In this document: piece by piece, positions 49,301-58,737 of the stretch
Position numbering within the stretch: position 1 is the first letter of the stretch
Layout: every line of letters starts with the position of its first letter
The notes under the pieces: generated by a model
The model's database searches: none
The model's input: the letters and a program-made list of their open reading frames with translations, nothing else
What the model was told of the DNA's origin: nothing
Program-made: the position numbers and the translations under genes
NCBI RefSeq assembly: GCF_000212815.1
Contig: NZ_GL890986.1
Span: 530,339 to 594,338 of the forward strand
DNA: 64,000 nucleotides
DNA from: Streptococcus sanguinis SK49
Lineage (GTDB): Bacteria > Bacillota > Bacilli > Lactobacillales > Streptococcaceae
Direction: 5' to 3'

Positions 49301-50972
49301 AATTCTTGACATTCAGGTTGTCTAACTGAAGATTCTTTTTACCATACTGGTCTGTGTCTTTCTTAAAGGCTTCATCAACAGCTGCTGCTGTAAGAAGTTT
49401 TCCTTCTGTTTTGAGGTCAAGTTGAGCATTCGGTTCTAAATCATAAACCAAGCTCTGAGCAGATGGCTTAGACAAGTAACCATCTTGATCTTTATTCTTT
49501 TCAAGTTCTACAAGTGCTGCCTTAATTTTGGCCTGCTCATCTTCATAAGCCTTCAACTTAGCCGGATATTCAGCCAACTTTTTCTTATATTTGGCAAGAT
49601 CAGCTTCATATTTAGCTAATTTTGCTTCATAGTCAGTTTTAGCTGCGGCATTCCGCTGCTTGATTTCTTCGTTTTCAGCTTGGAGCGCTGCATTTTTTGC
49701 CTTATTGTCTTCAACGGCCTTCTCATATGCTGCTTTAGCATCAGCATTTGCCTTTTGAACGCGAGCTAGTTCTGTCTGGTATTCAGCTAGCTTAGCTTGG
49801 TAGTCAGCTTCACTGTCTTCGTTGGCTTTCTTTACTGCTGCCAAATCTGCTTCATATTGCTTCAACGCTGCTTCATAAGTCGCTTTAGCCGTCTCATTAC
49901 GTTGCTTAATGGCTTCATTTTCAGCTTGAATGGCTGTATTTTTAGCTGTGTTTTCTTCAACTGCCTTTTCATAGGCTGCTTTAGCATCAGCATTTGCCTT
50001 TTGAACACGAGCCAGCTCTGCTTGGTAAGCTGCTAATTTGGCTTGGTAATCAGCATCATTATCTTCCTTAGCTTTTTTAATAGCCGCAAGATCTGCTTCA
50101 TACTGCTTCATCGCTGCGTCATAGTTTGCTTTGGCAGTTTCATTACGTTGCTTAATAGCTTCATTTTCAGCTTGGAGTGCAGCATTTTTAGCAGTATTTT
50201 CCTTTACTGCTTTTTCATAAGCTTCTTTAGCTTCAGCATTTGCTTTTTGAACACGAGCCAATTCTGCTTGGTAAGCTGAAAGCTTGTTTTGATAATCAAG
50301 CTGACTGTCTTCATTAGCTTTTTGAACAGCGGCTAAATCTTTTTGATATTGAGCTAGCTTCGCTTCATATTCTGCCTTTGCTGTCGCATTAGCAGTGTTG
50401 ATTTTTTCAACTTCCGCTTGATGAGCTTTCAAATCTTCTTGATACTTATCTTCAGCAGCTTTGTTCTCAGCATTGATTTTATCTGTTTCAGCCTGATGAG
50501 CCTCTACTTCTTTTTTATAAGCTTCCGTTGTTTTCTTTATTTCTTCAGCTTGTTTAGCGTAGTCACTCTTAATTTCAGCTTGCTTTTGCGCATTTTCTGC
50601 GGCAGTTGTGGCTGTCCCTTTATCGCTTGTTTGATCTTGTACAACATTGACACCTGCTGCTTTGGCATCAGTCACTGCTTTATTTAAATCATCAGCAGAT
50701 ACTTCTACTGGCAGAGCACCATCTTTAGAACCGGCCTGTGCTTGACTTTGGCTTGCTGCTTCAGTCGCTTCTCCCTGTGCTTCAGGCAGATTAGTAGCTG
50801 GATTTCCAGTTGTAGTGACTGCTACATTTGCTGTACTATTTGTTTCTGTAACTTCATCAGCCAAAGCTTGCTGATCTGCAACAGCAATCAAAGCTGCCCC
50901 TAAGACAGCTCCACATAAAGTCTTAGCGACTTTACTTTTACGAAAACCAAAAACTTCTTTTCTTTTGTTCAT
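46308..50972 (-). CDS. sspA/sspB: Antigen I/II family LPXTG adhesin (SspA/SspB type)
   Basis: This 1554-residue wall-anchored adhesin has an [16 protein letters not shown] signal peptide (about 1-38). Then come the alanine-rich coiled-coil A region with 82-residue repeats (about 130-480), the variable V lectin-like domain (about 490-840), the proline-rich P region with three 39-residue repeats (about 850-966), and C-domains (about 985-1490). LPETG is at 1521-1525, followed by a membrane span and RRRED. The BAR segment known to bind P. gingivalis Mfa1 is present near 1245-1271 ([14 protein letters not shown]). The family binds salivary gp340 and partner bacteria. S. gordonii Challis has sspA and sspB in tandem here; only one gene is present, so I cannot choose between the names. 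Confidence 0.95.
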   Translation of the reverse strand: MNKRKEVFGFRKSKVAKTLCGAVLGAALIAVADQQALADEVTETNSTANVAVTTTGNPATNLPEAQGEATEAASQSQAQAGSKDGALPVEVSADDLNKAVTDAKAAGVNVVQDQTSDKGTATTAAENAQKQAEIKSDYAKQAEEIKKTTEAYKKEVEAHQAETDKINAENKAAEDKYQEDLKAHQAEVEKINTANATAKAEYEAKLAQYQKDLAAVQKANEDSQLDYQNKLSAYQAELARVQKANAEAKEAYEKAVKENTAKNAALQAENEAIKQRNETAKANYDAAMKQYEADLAAIKKAKEDNDADYQAKLAAYQAELARVQKANADAKAAYEKAVEENTAKNTAIQAENEAIKQRNETAKATYEAALKQYEADLAAVKKANEDSEADYQAKLAEYQTELARVQKANADAKAAYEKAVEDNKAKNAALQAENEEIKQRNAAAKTDYEAKLAKYEADLAKYKKKLAEYPAKLKAYEDEQAKIKAALVELEKNKDQDGYLSKPSAQSLVYDLEPNAQLDLKTEGKLLTAAAVDEAFKKDTDQYGKKNLQLDNLNVKNLENGATTSSVELYGNINNKSDWTTNVGNKTEVKWGTVLLERGQSVTATYTNLQNSYYNGKKISKIVYKYTVDPSSQFKNPSGKVWLGIFTDPTLGVFASAYTGQVEKDTSLFIKNEFTFYDENDQPINFDNALLSVASLNREHNSIEMAKDYSGKFVKISGSSIGEKNGMIYATETLNFRQGQGGARWTMYTRANEPGSGWDTSDAPNSWYGAGAISMSGPNNYVTVGATSATNVMPVAEMPKVPGRDNTEGKKPNIWYSLNGKIRAVNVPKITKEKPTPPVAPTEPQAPTYEEEKPLEPAPVVPTYENEPTPPVKTPDQPEPSKPEEPTYETEKPSEPAPVAPTYENEPTPPVKTPDQPEPSKPEEPTYETEKPLEPAPVAPTYENEPTPPVKTPDQPEPSKPEEPTYDPLPTPPLAPTPKQLPTPPVVPTVHFHYSSLLAQPQINKEIKNEDGVDIDRTLVAKQSIVKFELKTEALTAGRPKTTSFVLVDPLPTGYKFDLDATKAASTGFDTTYDEASHTVTFKATDETLASYNADLTKPVETLHPMVVGRVLNDGATYTNNFTLTVNDAYGIKSNVVRVTTPGKPNDPDNPNNNYIKPTKVNKNKEGLNIDGKEVLAGSTNYYELTWDLDQYKGDKSSKEAIQNGFYYVDDYPEEALDVRPDLVKVADEKGNQVSGVSVQQYDSLEAAPKKVQDLLKKANITVKGAFQLFSADNPEEFYKQYVATGTSLVITDPMTVKSEFGKTGGKYENKAYQIDFGNGYATEIVVNNVPKISPEKDITLSLDPTSSENLDGKEISLGQNFNYRLIGGLIPANHSEDLTDYSFVDDYDQNGDEYTGAYKAYAKVDIMLKDGKVIKAGTDLTEYTAVKVEFEKGLISIRFKKEFLETVSLDSAFQAETYLQMKRIAVGTFENTYINTVNNVLYASNTVKTVTPKPKEPLVPEVEDPKTPIPVYKRVPISILPETGSEDTVYLPYLGLAAIVGALGLGKLRRRED
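48074..48424 (-). repeat. P-region 117-bp tandem repeats of the Ssp gene
   Basis: Three almost identical 117-bp units start at 48074, 48191 and 48308, each marked by CATATGTTGGCTCTTCC. Each encodes 39 proline-rich residues ([21 protein letters not shown] type). The third unit has the most differences. Confidence 0.9.
49600..50400 (-). repeat. A-region 246-bp tandem repeats of the Ssp gene
   Basis: Units of 246 bp (82 residues) repeat about three and a half times; for example the segment at 49848 recurs at 50094 with few changes. They encode alanine-rich heptads ([22 protein letters not shown] type) forming the helical stalk that pairs with the P region. Confidence 0.85.
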
Positions 50973-51015
50973 TTAATCCCTTTCCTTTAGCATAATTAGT
51001 TTTATACATCAGTTT

Positions 51016-51044
51016 ATAATAGCAGTTTTACAGACTGTATGCAA
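51016..51044 (-). promoter_or_regulatory. Promoter of the Ssp adhesin gene
   Basis: TTGCAT (51039-51044) and TATTAT (51016-51021) are 17 bases apart, about 45 bases before the ATG, which follows AAAGGAAAGG. Confidence 0.65.
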
Positions 51045-51115
51045 CTATTTTACCTACTTTTTTTCTAAAGAACAGATGAAAGCATTTTATCCAAAAAATT
51101 AGGCCAGAATATTAG

Positions 51116-51141
51116 ATAAAAAGATGGCTAAAAGCCATCTT
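51116..51141 (-). terminator. pgk terminator
   Basis: AAGATGGC pairs with GCCATCTT (perfect 8 bp, five-base loop) and continues into TTTTT on the minus strand. Confidence 0.85.
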
Positions 51142-51152
51142 AATATGATATC

Positions 51153-52349
51153 TTATTTCTCTGTAAGTGCTGCAAGACCTGGTAAAACCTTACCTTCAAG
51201 AAGTTCCATTGAAGCACCACCACCAGTAGAGATCCAAGAGAATTTGTCTGCACGGCCAAGGTTGATAGCTGCAGCAGCTGAGTCACCACCACCGATGATT
51301 GATTTAACACCTGGTTGTTTCACGATAGCATCCATAACACCGATTGTACCAGCTTGGAAGTCTGGGTTTTCAAATACACCCATAGGACCATTCCATACAA
51401 CTGTTTTCGCACCAGTCAAAGCTTCGTCGAATTTAGCGATAGATTTAGGACCGATATCCAAACCAAGGAAACCTGGATCAACTGCTTCACCTTCAGTGTC
51501 TTTCACTTCAGTGTAGTCAGCAAATGCGTTTGCTTCTTTTGAGTCAACTGGCAGAACCAATTTGCCGTTTGCTTTTTCAAGAAGAGCTTTTGCAACATCC
51601 AATTTGTCTTCTTCTACAAGTGAGTTACCGATTTCGATACCTTGAGCTTTGTAGAATGTGTAAGTCATACCACCACCGATAAGGACTTTATCAGCTTTCT
51701 CAAGCAAGTTTTCGATAACTCCGATCTTGTCTGAAACTTTTGAACCACCAAGAATCGCTACGAATGGACGTTCTGGAGTTTCAACTGCTTCTTGGATGTA
51801 GGCAATTTCATTTTCAAGAAGGAAGCCAGCAACAGCTTTTTCAACATTTGCTGAGATACCGACGTTAGATGCGTGTGCACGGTGAGCTGTACCGAATGCA
51901 TCATTTACGAAGATACCATCTCCAAGAGATGCCCAGTATTTACCAAGTTCTGGATCGTTTTTAGATTCTTTCTTGCCGCCAACATCTTCAAAACGAGTGT
52001 TTTCAACCAAAAGAACTTGTCCATCTTCAAGAGCATTGATAGCTGCTTCCAATTCAGCACCACGAGTGACACCTGGGAAAACAACGTCCTGACCCAATTT
52101 AGCAGCCAAGTCTGCTGCTACTGGCGCAAGAGATTTACCTTCTTTGTCCGCTTCTTCTTTGACACGTCCAAGGTGAGAGAAGAGAATTGCGCGACCGCCT
52201 TGCTCGATGATGTATTTAATAGTTGGAAGAGCAGCAGTGATACGGTTGTCATTTGTAATCACTCCGTCTTTCAATGGTACGTTAAAGTCTACACGAACGA
52301 GGACTTTTTTACCTTTTAAATCAACGTCTTTAACAGTAAGTTTTGCCAT
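51153..52349 (-). CDS. pgk: Phosphoglycerate kinase
   Basis: This 398-residue glycolytic kinase makes ATP from 1,3-bisphosphoglycerate. Motifs include [12 protein letters not shown] (about 18), SHLGR, and the nucleotide-binding GGGDSAAA near the C terminus. ATG at 52349 was chosen (AAGGAG upstream; homologues begin [10 protein letters not shown]). It follows gap but a strong terminator lies between, so it probably uses its own promoter (TGATATAAT, 52386-52394). Confidence 0.98.
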   Translation of the reverse strand: MAKLTVKDVDLKGKKVLVRVDFNVPLKDGVITNDNRITAALPTIKYIIEQGGRAILFSHLGRVKEEADKEGKSLAPVAADLAAKLGQDVVFPGVTRGAELEAAINALEDGQVLLVENTRFEDVGGKKESKNDPELGKYWASLGDGIFVNDAFGTAHRAHASNVGISANVEKAVAGFLLENEIAYIQEAVETPERPFVAILGGSKVSDKIGVIENLLEKADKVLIGGGMTYTFYKAQGIEIGNSLVEEDKLDVAKALLEKANGKLVLPVDSKEANAFADYTEVKDTEGEAVDPGFLGLDIGPKSIAKFDEALTGAKTVVWNGPMGVFENPDFQAGTIGVMDAIVKQPGVKSIIGGGDSAAAAINLGRADKFSWISTGGGASMELLEGKVLPGLAALTEK

Positions 52350-52385
52350 GTTACAAAAACTCCTTTTCATATTTTATACGCAACT

Positions 52386-52394
52386 ATTATATCA
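52386..52394 (-). promoter_or_regulatory. pgk extended -10 promoter
   Basis: TGATATAAT on the minus strand is an extended -10 element about 40 bases before the pgk ATG; no good -35 is seen at 17 bases. Confidence 0.5.
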
Positions 52395-52527
52395 TATTTT
52401 CCAAAAGTTTTCTTGATATAAAGAAAATTTTCACAAAAAGGAAGAATACTGCACTTATTTCAGATGATAGTTAAAACCTAGCCGGGGTAAAATTACTACA
52501 CCTTATCTCTTTGTTATCACCCAATAA

Positions 52528-52560
52528 TTAACAAAAAGAGACTCAAATGAGCCTCTTTTT
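52528..52560 (-). terminator. gap terminator
   Basis: A 13-bp stem AAAAAGAGGCTCA/TGAGTCTCTTTTT with one G-T pair and a two-base loop lies right after the gap stop. Confidence 0.92.
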
Positions 52561-52572
52561 TCTACTATTGAA

Positions 52573-53580
52573 TTATTTAGCGATTTTTGCGAAGTATTCA
52601 AGAGTACGTACAAGTTGTGCAGTGTAAGACATTTCGTTGTCGTACCATGATACAACTTTAACCAATTGTTTGCCGTCAACATCAAGAACTTTAGTTTGAG
52701 TTGCGTCGAACAATGAACCGTAAGCCATACCTACGATATCTGAAGATACGATTGGATCTTCTGTGTAACCGTATGATTCGTTAGCTGCTGCTTTCATAGC
52801 TGCATTTACTTCATCAACTGTTACGTTCTTTTCAAGAACAGCAACCAATTCAGTAACTGATCCAGTTGGAGTTGGAACGCGTTGTGCAGATCCGTCCAAT
52901 TTACCGTTCAATTCTGGGATAACCAAGCCGATGGCTTTAGCAGCACCAGTTGAGTTAGGAACGATGTTTGCAGCACCAGCACGAGCACGACGAAGGTCAC
53001 CACCACGGTGTGGTCCGTCAAGGATCATTTGGTCACCAGTGTAAGCGTGGATAGTAGTCATCAAACCTTCAACAACACCGAAGTTGTCTTGAAGTGCTTT
53101 AGCCATTGGAGCCAAGCAGTTTGTAGTACATGAAGCACCTGAGATAACTGTTTCAGTACCATCAAGAATGTCGTGGTTAGTGTTAAATACAATTGTTTTA
53201 ACATCATTTCCACCAGGAGCAGTGATAACAACTTTCTTAGCACCACCTTTAAGGTGTTTTTCAGCAGCATCTTTCTTAGCAAAGAAACCAGTTGCTTCAA
53301 GAACGATTTCTACACCGTCAGTTGCCCAGTCAATTTGTTCTGGGTCACGTTCAGCAGAAACTTTAACGAATTTACCGTTAACTTCGAATCCACCTTCTTT
53401 AACTTCAACAGTACCATCGAAACGACCTTGAGTTGTGTCGTATTTCAACAGATGTGCAAGCATTACTGGATCTGTAAGGTCGTTGATGCGAGTAACTTCA
53501 ACACCTTCTACGTTTTGGATACGACGGAAAGCAAGACGACCGATACGACCGAAACCGTTAATACCAACTTTAACTACCAT
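52573..53580 (-). CDS. gap: Glyceraldehyde-3-phosphate dehydrogenase (NAD-dependent)
   Basis: This 335-residue enzyme oxidises glyceraldehyde-3-phosphate to 1,3-bisphosphoglycerate. It has the NAD-binding [14 protein letters not shown], the catalytic cysteine in [12 protein letters not shown] and the [11 protein letters not shown] segment. ATG at 53580 gives the usual [11 protein letters not shown] start. Streptococcal GAPDH is also known on the cell surface as an adhesin. It is a single-gene unit with strong promoter and terminator. Confidence 0.98.
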   Translation of the reverse strand: MVVKVGINGFGRIGRLAFRRIQNVEGVEVTRINDLTDPVMLAHLLKYDTTQGRFDGTVEVKEGGFEVNGKFVKVSAERDPEQIDWATDGVEIVLEATGFFAKKDAAEKHLKGGAKKVVITAPGGNDVKTIVFNTNHDILDGTETVISGASCTTNCLAPMAKALQDNFGVVEGLMTTIHAYTGDQMILDGPHRGGDLRRARAGAANIVPNSTGAAKAIGLVIPELNGKLDGSAQRVPTPTGSVTELVAVLEKNVTVDEVNAAMKAAANESYGYTEDPIVSSDIVGMAYGSLFDATQTKVLDVDGKQLVKVVSWYDNEMSYTAQLVRTLEYFAKIAK

Positions 53581-53665
53581 TCGTGATTTCCTCCTTATGA
53601 AAATCAAAAAATTTTTATGTGAAAAGAGTAACTTGAGTTGCTACAAATCACCTTTCAACATTTCT

Positions 53666-53694
53666 ATTATATACTTAATTGAGGTAAAATGCAA
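53666..53694 (-). promoter_or_regulatory. gap promoter
   Basis: TTGCAT (53689-53694) and TATAAT (53666-53671) are 17 bases apart, about 85 bases before the start codon. Confidence 0.75.
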
Positions 53695-53860
53695 CTGATT
53701 TCATTGTTATTAACAAGTATTATGAATTCTTTCACTAACTTTCATTTCGGCTTTCATTGATTTGAAAAATCAAAGCAGTATCTTTTGAAAATGTAGAAAT
53801 ACAACTTACAAGACAAATCATTTCCCCTTTTTATTGAGGGAACGGTTCTCTAAAAAATAG

Positions 53861-53885
53861 AAAAAGCACCCGCAAACGCGAGTGC
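53861..53885 (-). terminator. fusA terminator
   Basis: GCACTCGC pairs with GCGGGTGC (8 bp, one G-T pair, four-base loop), followed by five Ts on the minus strand. Confidence 0.85.
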
Positions 53886-53903
53886 CAAGGTTTAGCTCAA
53901 GGC

Positions 53904-55985
53904 TTAAGCTTCACCTTTGTTTTTCTTAATGATTTCTTCTTGTACTGACTTAGGTACATCTTCGTAGTGGTCAAATACCATCATGAAGGTACCGCGTCCT
54001 TGTGATGCTGAACGAAGAACTGTTGCATAACCGAACATTTCAGCAAGTGGCACATAGGCACGAACGATTTGGCTATTACCATGCGCTTCCATACCATCAA
54101 CACGTCCACGACGAGCTGTTACGTGACCCATAACGTCACCAAGGTTTTCTTCAGGAACAGTGATTGTCACCAACATCATTGGCTCAAGGATAGCTGGTTG
54201 TGCAGTCTTAGCAGCTTCTTTCAAAGCAAGTGATGCCGCAACCTTGAAGGCTGTTTCAGATGAGTCGACATCGTGGTATGAACCATCGTAAAGTTTCGCT
54301 TTCACGTCAACGATTGGGTAACCAGCAAGGACACCGTTAGCCATTGACTCAATCAAACCTTTTTCTACCGCTGGGATGAATTCACGTGGAACCACACCAC
54401 CGACGATAGCATTTTCAAACTCGAAGCCTTTTCCTTCTTCATTTGGTGTAAACTCGATCCAAACATCACCGAATTGACCTTTACCACCAGATTGGCGTTT
54501 GAAGAATCCACGAGCTTGAGTAGAAGCGCGGAATGTTTCACGGTAAGATACTTGAGGAGCACCTACGTTTGCTTCAACCTTGAACTCACGACGCATACGG
54601 TCAACAAGGACATCCAAGTGAAGCTCACCCATACCAGAGATAACTGTTTCACCAGTTTCAACGTTTGTTTCAACACGGAATGTTGGATCTTCTTCAGCAA
54701 GTTTTTGCAGAGCAATACCCATCTTGTCTTGGTCAGCCTTAGACTTAGGCTCAACCATCAGCTGGATAACTGGTTCTGGAACGTTGATAGACTCAAGGAT
54801 GATTTTAGCTTTTTCATCTGTCAATGAGTCACCAGTAGTTGTATCTTTCAAACCTACGGCAGCAGCGATATCACCCGCATAAACAGTTTCAATTTCGTTA
54901 CGGCTGTTAGCGTGCATTTGCAGGATACGTCCGATACGCTCACGTTTACCTTTAGAAGTGTTCAATACATATGAACCGCTGTTCAGGACACCTGAGTAAA
55001 CACGGAAGAAAGTCAAACGACCTACGAATGGGTCAGTCATGATCTTGAAGGCAAGAGCTGCAAATGGCTCTTCATCAGATGCAGGACGAGTTTCTTCTTC
55101 TTCTGTATCTGGATTGATACCTTTGATTGCTGGGATGTCAAGTGGGCTCGGCAAGTAGTCGATAACCGCATCAAGCATCAATTGAACACCCTTGTTCTTG
55201 AAGGCAGAACCACACAATACTGGGAAGAATTCAACGTTGATAGTCGCTTTACGGATAGCAGCTTTCAATTCTTCGTTAGTGATTTCTTCACCTTCAAGGT
55301 ATTTCATCATCAATTCTTCATCAGTTTCAGCAACTGCTTCCACCAATTTTTCACGGTATTCTTGAGCTTGCTCAAGGTATTCAGCTGGGATATCTTCTTC
55401 CAAAATATCTGTACCAAGGTCGTTAGTATAGATTTCAGCCTTCATCTTGATCAAGTCGATAATTCCTCGGAAGTCATCTTCTGAACCAATTGGCAATTGG
55501 ATTGGATGAGCGTTTGCTTGAAGACGATCATGCAAAGTGCTTACTGAGTAAAGGAAGTCAGCACCAATCTTGTCCATCTTGTTAGCAAATACGATACGAG
55601 GAACTCCGTACTCAGTTGCTTGGCGCCAAACTGTTTCAGTTTGCGGCTCAACACCTGATTGTGAGTCAAGAACGGTTACCGCACCGTCCAAGACACGAAG
55701 AGAACGTTGTACTTCGATTGTGAAGTCCACGTGTCCTGGTGTGTCGATGATGTTTACGCGGTGGTTGTTCCATTGAGCTGTTGTCGCAGCAGATGTGATA
55801 GTGATACCACGCTCTTGCTCTTGCTCCATCCAGTCCATTTGTGACGCACCTTCGTGAGTTTCACCGATTTTGTGGATTTTACCAGTGTAGTAAAGAATAC
55901 GCTCAGTTGTTGTTGTTTTACCAGCATCGACGTGGGCCATGATACCGATATTACGAGTTTTTTCAAGTGAAAATTCGCGAGCCAT
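53904..55985 (-). CDS. fusA: Translation elongation factor G
   Basis: This 693-residue GTPase drives ribosomal translocation. G1 [15 protein letters not shown] (about 17), the switch region [11 protein letters not shown]3 DTPGHVDF and G4 NKMDKIGAD are all intact, followed by domains II to V. ATG follows AGGAGAAATAACC. It is the last of rpsL-rpsG-fusA, but a terminator-like hairpin and its own extended -10 lie in the 241-base gap after rpsG. Confidence 0.99.
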   Translation of the reverse strand: MAREFSLEKTRNIGIMAHVDAGKTTTTERILYYTGKIHKIGETHEGASQMDWMEQEQERGITITSAATTAQWNNHRVNIIDTPGHVDFTIEVQRSLRVLDGAVTVLDSQSGVEPQTETVWRQATEYGVPRIVFANKMDKIGADFLYSVSTLHDRLQANAHPIQLPIGSEDDFRGIIDLIKMKAEIYTNDLGTDILEEDIPAEYLEQAQEYREKLVEAVAETDEELMMKYLEGEEITNEELKAAIRKATINVEFFPVLCGSAFKNKGVQLMLDAVIDYLPSPLDIPAIKGINPDTEEEETRPASDEEPFAALAFKIMTDPFVGRLTFFRVYSGVLNSGSYVLNTSKGKRERIGRILQMHANSRNEIETVYAGDIAAAVGLKDTTTGDSLTDEKAKIILESINVPEPVIQLMVEPKSKADQDKMGIALQKLAEEDPTFRVETNVETGETVISGMGELHLDVLVDRMRREFKVEANVGAPQVSYRETFRASTQARGFFKRQSGGKGQFGDVWIEFTPNEEGKGFEFENAIVGGVVPREFIPAVEKGLIESMANGVLAGYPIVDVKAKLYDGSYHDVDSSETAFKVAASLALKEAAKTAQPAILEPMMLVTITVPEENLGDVMGHVTARRGRVDGMEAHGNSQIVRAYVPLAEMFGYATVLRSASQGRGTFMMVFDHYEDVPKSVQEEIIKKNKGEA

Positions 55986-56020
55986 TTGGTTATTTCTCCT
56001 ATTAATTTATTTTACAATTT

Positions 56021-56066
56021 ATTATAACATGATTTAGCAAAAACGGATAGGCAGGACCTACCCGTT
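56021..56066 (-). promoter_or_regulatory. Hairpin and extended -10 promoter between rpsG and fusA
   Basis: AACGGGTAGG pairs with CCTATCCGTT (10 bp, 56042-56066) and ends in TTTTT, an intrinsic terminator shape. Directly after it TGTTATAAT (56021-56029) is an extended -10 for fusA. Confidence 0.65.
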
Positions 56067-56226
56067 CTCAATGTTTATCTTGTTTTTGTTGGTCTCAACT
56101 TGTAGATAAGTTGAATTGAACTCGGGCTAAAAGCTCAGAAAATAGATAAGCTTTTCTAGAATCTTTGATTCTGCGTCAAGCTTCCTAATTTTCAGTCGCT
56201 TTTTTAACGCCCTTAGTATCTTATTC

Positions 56227-56697
56227 TTACCAACGGAAGTGTGCGAAGGCACGGTTGGCTTCAGCCATACGGTGAGTATCTTCACGTTTCTTAACAGCTG
56301 CACCGGTGTTGTTAGATGCATCCAAGATTTCTTTTGCAAGGCGGTCAACCATTGTGTGCTCACCACGTTGACGAGCAATAGTTACCAACCAGCGAAGTCC
56401 AAGTGTTGTACGACGTTCTGGACGAACTTCAACCGGAACTTGGTAATTTGAACCACCGACACGGCGAGCACGAACTTCAAGTACAGGCATGATGTTTTCC
56501 ATAGCTGTTTCAAATACTTCCAGCGCATCGTTTCCAGTTGCTTCTTTGATTTGGTCAAAAGCTCCGTAAACGATAGAAGCCGCTGTACCACGTTTACCAT
56601 CAAGCATAACGCGGTTGATAAGACGAGTAACTAATTTTGAATTGTAAAGCGGATCTGGCAATACTTCACGCTTAGGCGCTTGGTTTTTACGACTCAT
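56227..56697 (-). CDS. rpsG: Ribosomal protein S7
   Basis: This 156-residue S7 protein ([31 protein letters not shown]...) organises the 3' major domain of 16S rRNA and is full length, ending ...NRAFAHFRW. It follows rpsL after 19 bases in the str operon. ATG follows AAAGGGGAG. Confidence 0.99.
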   Translation of the reverse strand: MSRKNQAPKREVLPDPLYNSKLVTRLINRVMLDGKRGTAASIVYGAFDQIKEATGNDALEVFETAMENIMPVLEVRARRVGGSNYQVPVEVRPERRTTLGLRWLVTIARQRGEHTMVDRLAKEILDASNNTGAAVKKREDTHRMAEANRAFAHFRW

Positions 56698-56716
56698 TTA
56701 TCTTTCTCCCCTTTCC

Positions 56717-57130
56717 TTATGCTTTTGGTTTTTTAGTACCGTATTTAGAACGGCCTTGTTTACGATCAGTAACACCTGCTGTATCAAGTGCACCGCGGAC
56801 GATATGGTAACGTACCCCTGGAAGGTCTTTTACACGTCCACCACGAAGAAGCACCACGCTGTGCTCTTGCAGGTTGTGTCCGATACCTGGGATGTAAGCT
56901 GTAACTTCAATCAGGTTGCTCAGACGTACACGGGCAAACTTACGAAGGGCAGAGTTCGGCTTCTTAGGTGTCATAGTTCCGACACGAGTTGCAACTCCAC
57001 GTTTTTGTGGTGAAGATACGTTTGTTTGAACTTTTTTATGGCTATTGTAACCAACGTTCAAAGCTGGTGATTTAGATTTTTCTACTTTTGATTTACGCGG
57101 TTTGCGAACCAATTGGTTAATTGTAGGCAT
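56717..57130 (-). CDS. rpsL: Ribosomal protein S12
   Basis: This 137-residue decoding-site protein has the streptomycin-determining loops [11 protein letters not shown] and [13 protein letters not shown] with the wild-type lysines. It opens the rpsL-rpsG(-fusA) str operon and has a perfect consensus promoter with a structured leader. ATG follows AGGAGAATGTAG. Confidence 0.99.
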   Translation of the reverse strand: MPTINQLVRKPRKSKVEKSKSPALNVGYNSHKKVQTNVSSPQKRGVATRVGTMTPKKPNSALRKFARVRLSNLIEVTAYIPGIGHNLQEHSVVLLRGGRVKDLPGVRYHIVRGALDTAGVTDRKQGRSKYGTKKPKA

Positions 57131-57229
57131 CTACATTCTCCTGTATTTTTTTAATTTTGGTGATGATACACTTGGTGACAGCTACCATCTGCGTGTACTT
57201 TTGCAACATTTGTCAGCACGTCTCTGTAC

Positions 57230-57295
57230 ACTTTTGAGAGACCAAAAGTAAAAAGTACCGTCTATCATTATAGCACGACGATACTTTTATGTCAA
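57230..57295 (-). promoter_or_regulatory. rpsL promoter and leader hairpin
   Basis: TTGACA (57290-57295) and TATAAT (57267-57272) with a 17-base spacer are both perfect consensus. The roughly 130-nt leader begins with the hairpin ACTTTTG/CAAAAGT (57230-57249), which might take part in autoregulation. Confidence 0.8.
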
Positions 57296-57345
57296 TACAT
57301 TTTTTCTATTTTAAGCTTATCTCTGCTTATTAGATTGCTGCTAAC

Positions 57346-57810
57346 TTATTGCTGCGGCTGAGCCACTGCTTCTTCTGATACAGCAGCTGGATTTTCAGAA
57401 ACAGCTGCCTGAGCCCCTTCTGGGTCAATCAAGACTGCTATCGCCTGAATACGGCTTTGGAATCTAGCCTTCGTCGCTGCGTCCTTAACCTTCTCTACTG
57501 CAGTCTTAGCCAGCTGCAAATCTTCCAAAGTTTGCATGGTTTCAAGTTGTTTAACCGCTTCTTCTGCGGCTTGGACTGCTTTCTCCTCTTCTTGTATTTC
57601 CTCATTTTGAATTTCTTTTTGCCTAGAAGAAGCTTGTAAGAGTGAACTAGTTGATGCTTTACTTGTTGTCGAATCCACCGAATGAGTCTGAGATTTAGAT
57701 TGACTTTGAACCAAAATCATACCTGTAATTAGTATTCCAAATAAAAACGACAATACTCCTAAACGAATCCACAGCGGACTGTGGTCAAATTTTTCTAAAA
57801 CTGTTTTCAT
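57346..57810 (-). CDS. Membrane-anchored coiled-coil protein of unknown function
   Basis: This 154-residue protein has a short cytoplasmic N terminus, one membrane helix (about 17-36), a Ser/Thr-rich stretch, a charged coiled coil (KEIQNEEIQEEEKAVQAAEEAVKQLE, about 65-110) and an Ala/Pro/Gln-rich tail. I prefer ATG 57810 after AAGGGTGGG to the in-frame GTG at 57822. It lies 19 bases after purR and is probably co-transcribed. No domain or function recognised. Confidence 0.7.
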   Translation of the reverse strand: MKTVLEKFDHSPLWIRLGVLSFLFGILITGMILVQSQSKSQTHSVDSTTSKASTSSLLQASSRQKEIQNEEIQEEEKAVQAAEEAVKQLETMQTLEDLQLAKTAVEKVKDAATKARFQSRIQAIAVLIDPEGAQAAVSENPAAVSEEAVAQPQQ

Positions 57811-57829
57811 ACCTATTCCCACCCTTTAC

Positions 57830-58645
57830 TTAATCAAAAACATTCCCAATTTCCACATCAATGGTATTCGCCTTGACATCAATATTGGTTACTTTCAAGA
57901 GCGATTTATAGTCCAGATAATCGCGATTGGCCTGCGCGTTGTCCGCAAAGACCGCTACACCTGCCAACTCAGAGTCGAATTCAGATAAGAGGCTAATCAT
58001 CCCTGTAATGGTTCCTCCGCCTTTGAGGAAGTCATCCACGATTAAGACGCGGCTGCCAGCCTTTAGACTGCGCTTGGACAAGAACATCTTTTCGATACGA
58101 TCTCCGCTGGAGCCCGATACATAGTTAACACTAACGGTTGACCCTTCTGTAATCTTTAAATCCCGACGAACGATGACAAAAGGGACATTGAGAACATTGG
58201 CTACTGCATTGGCCAAAGGAACACCCTTAGTCGCAACTGTCATGACCGCATCAATCTGTTGATCTTTAAAGCTCTTAGCAATGATTCGCCCGATATTATT
58301 CAGAATGGATGGAGTACTGAGCAGATCAGATAGGTAAATGTAGCCCCCAGGAAGAATCCGATTGCTTTCAGACAGCTGATCACAAAGACCTTGTACAATG
58401 GTTTTAGCTTCTGTATCTGAGATGGACGGGCTAAAAATCACTCCTCCACCGGCACCAGTAATCGTTTCGATAGTCCCAATTTCAATCTCTTCAAAGGCAC
58501 GCTTAATAATGACAATATCTTCTGAAATAGAAGATTTGGCAGATTCGTATTTTTCTGCAAATGTATTTAAGCTCGTTAATTCATAAGGATGGTTAATCAA
58601 ATAATTAGAAATAACCACCATACGCTCACTTCTTCTTAATTTCAT
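57830..58645 (-). CDS. purR: Purine operon regulator PurR
   Basis: This 271-residue protein combines an N-terminal winged HTH (about 1-75) with a phosphoribosyltransferase-like domain whose PRPP loop reads VLIVDDFLKGGGT (about 198-210). In lactic streptococci PurR activates pur genes when PRPP is abundant. ATG 58645 begins MKLRRSERMVVISNYL as in homologues; the nearer in-frame upstream start lacks support. A TATAAT (58674-58679) lies upstream. Confidence 0.95.
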   Translation of the reverse strand: MKLRRSERMVVISNYLINHPYELTSLNTFAEKYESAKSSISEDIVIIKRAFEEIEIGTIETITGAGGGVIFSPSISDTEAKTIVQGLCDQLSESNRILPGGYIYLSDLLSTPSILNNIGRIIAKSFKDQQIDAVMTVATKGVPLANAVANVLNVPFVIVRRDLKITEGSTVSVNYVSGSSGDRIEKMFLSKRSLKAGSRVLIVDDFLKGGGTITGMISLLSEFDSELAGVAVFADNAQANRDYLDYKSLLKVTNIDVKANTIDVEIGNVFD

Positions 58646-58693
58646 TTTTTCACCAATTAAAGTTATTTTATTCATTATACCATAACAGAAACA

Positions 58694-58725
58694 AAAAAAC
58701 GAACATTCTTTTCCAAGTAATGTCC
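58694..58725 (-). terminator. Terminator after yhaM, overlapping a possible PurBox
   Basis: GGACATT pairs with AATGTTC (7 bp, one G-T pair, 11-base loop), followed by GTTTTTTTG on the minus strand. The sequence AAACGAACATT inside it resembles a PurBox, which would suit purR autoregulation, but the overlap may be chance. Confidence 0.6.
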
Positions 58726-58737
58726 ATTTTTCGTATT

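Noticed and set aside
49797..50687. Plus-strand hydrophobic frames opposite the Ssp A region
   Set aside because: Alanine- and lysine-rich repeats on the coding strand produce Phe/Leu/Ser/Cys-rich frames on the other strand; these repeat with the same 246-bp period and are shadows.
56717..57130. Streptomycin-resistance changes in rpsL
   Set aside because: Both lysine-bearing loops ([11 protein letters not shown] and RVKDLPGV) are intact.
58694..58725. Functional PurBox before purR
   Set aside because: AAACGAACATT is similar to a PurBox, but it is part of the yhaM terminator stem and lies closer to the -10 than PurBoxes usually do; I kept it only as a remark.
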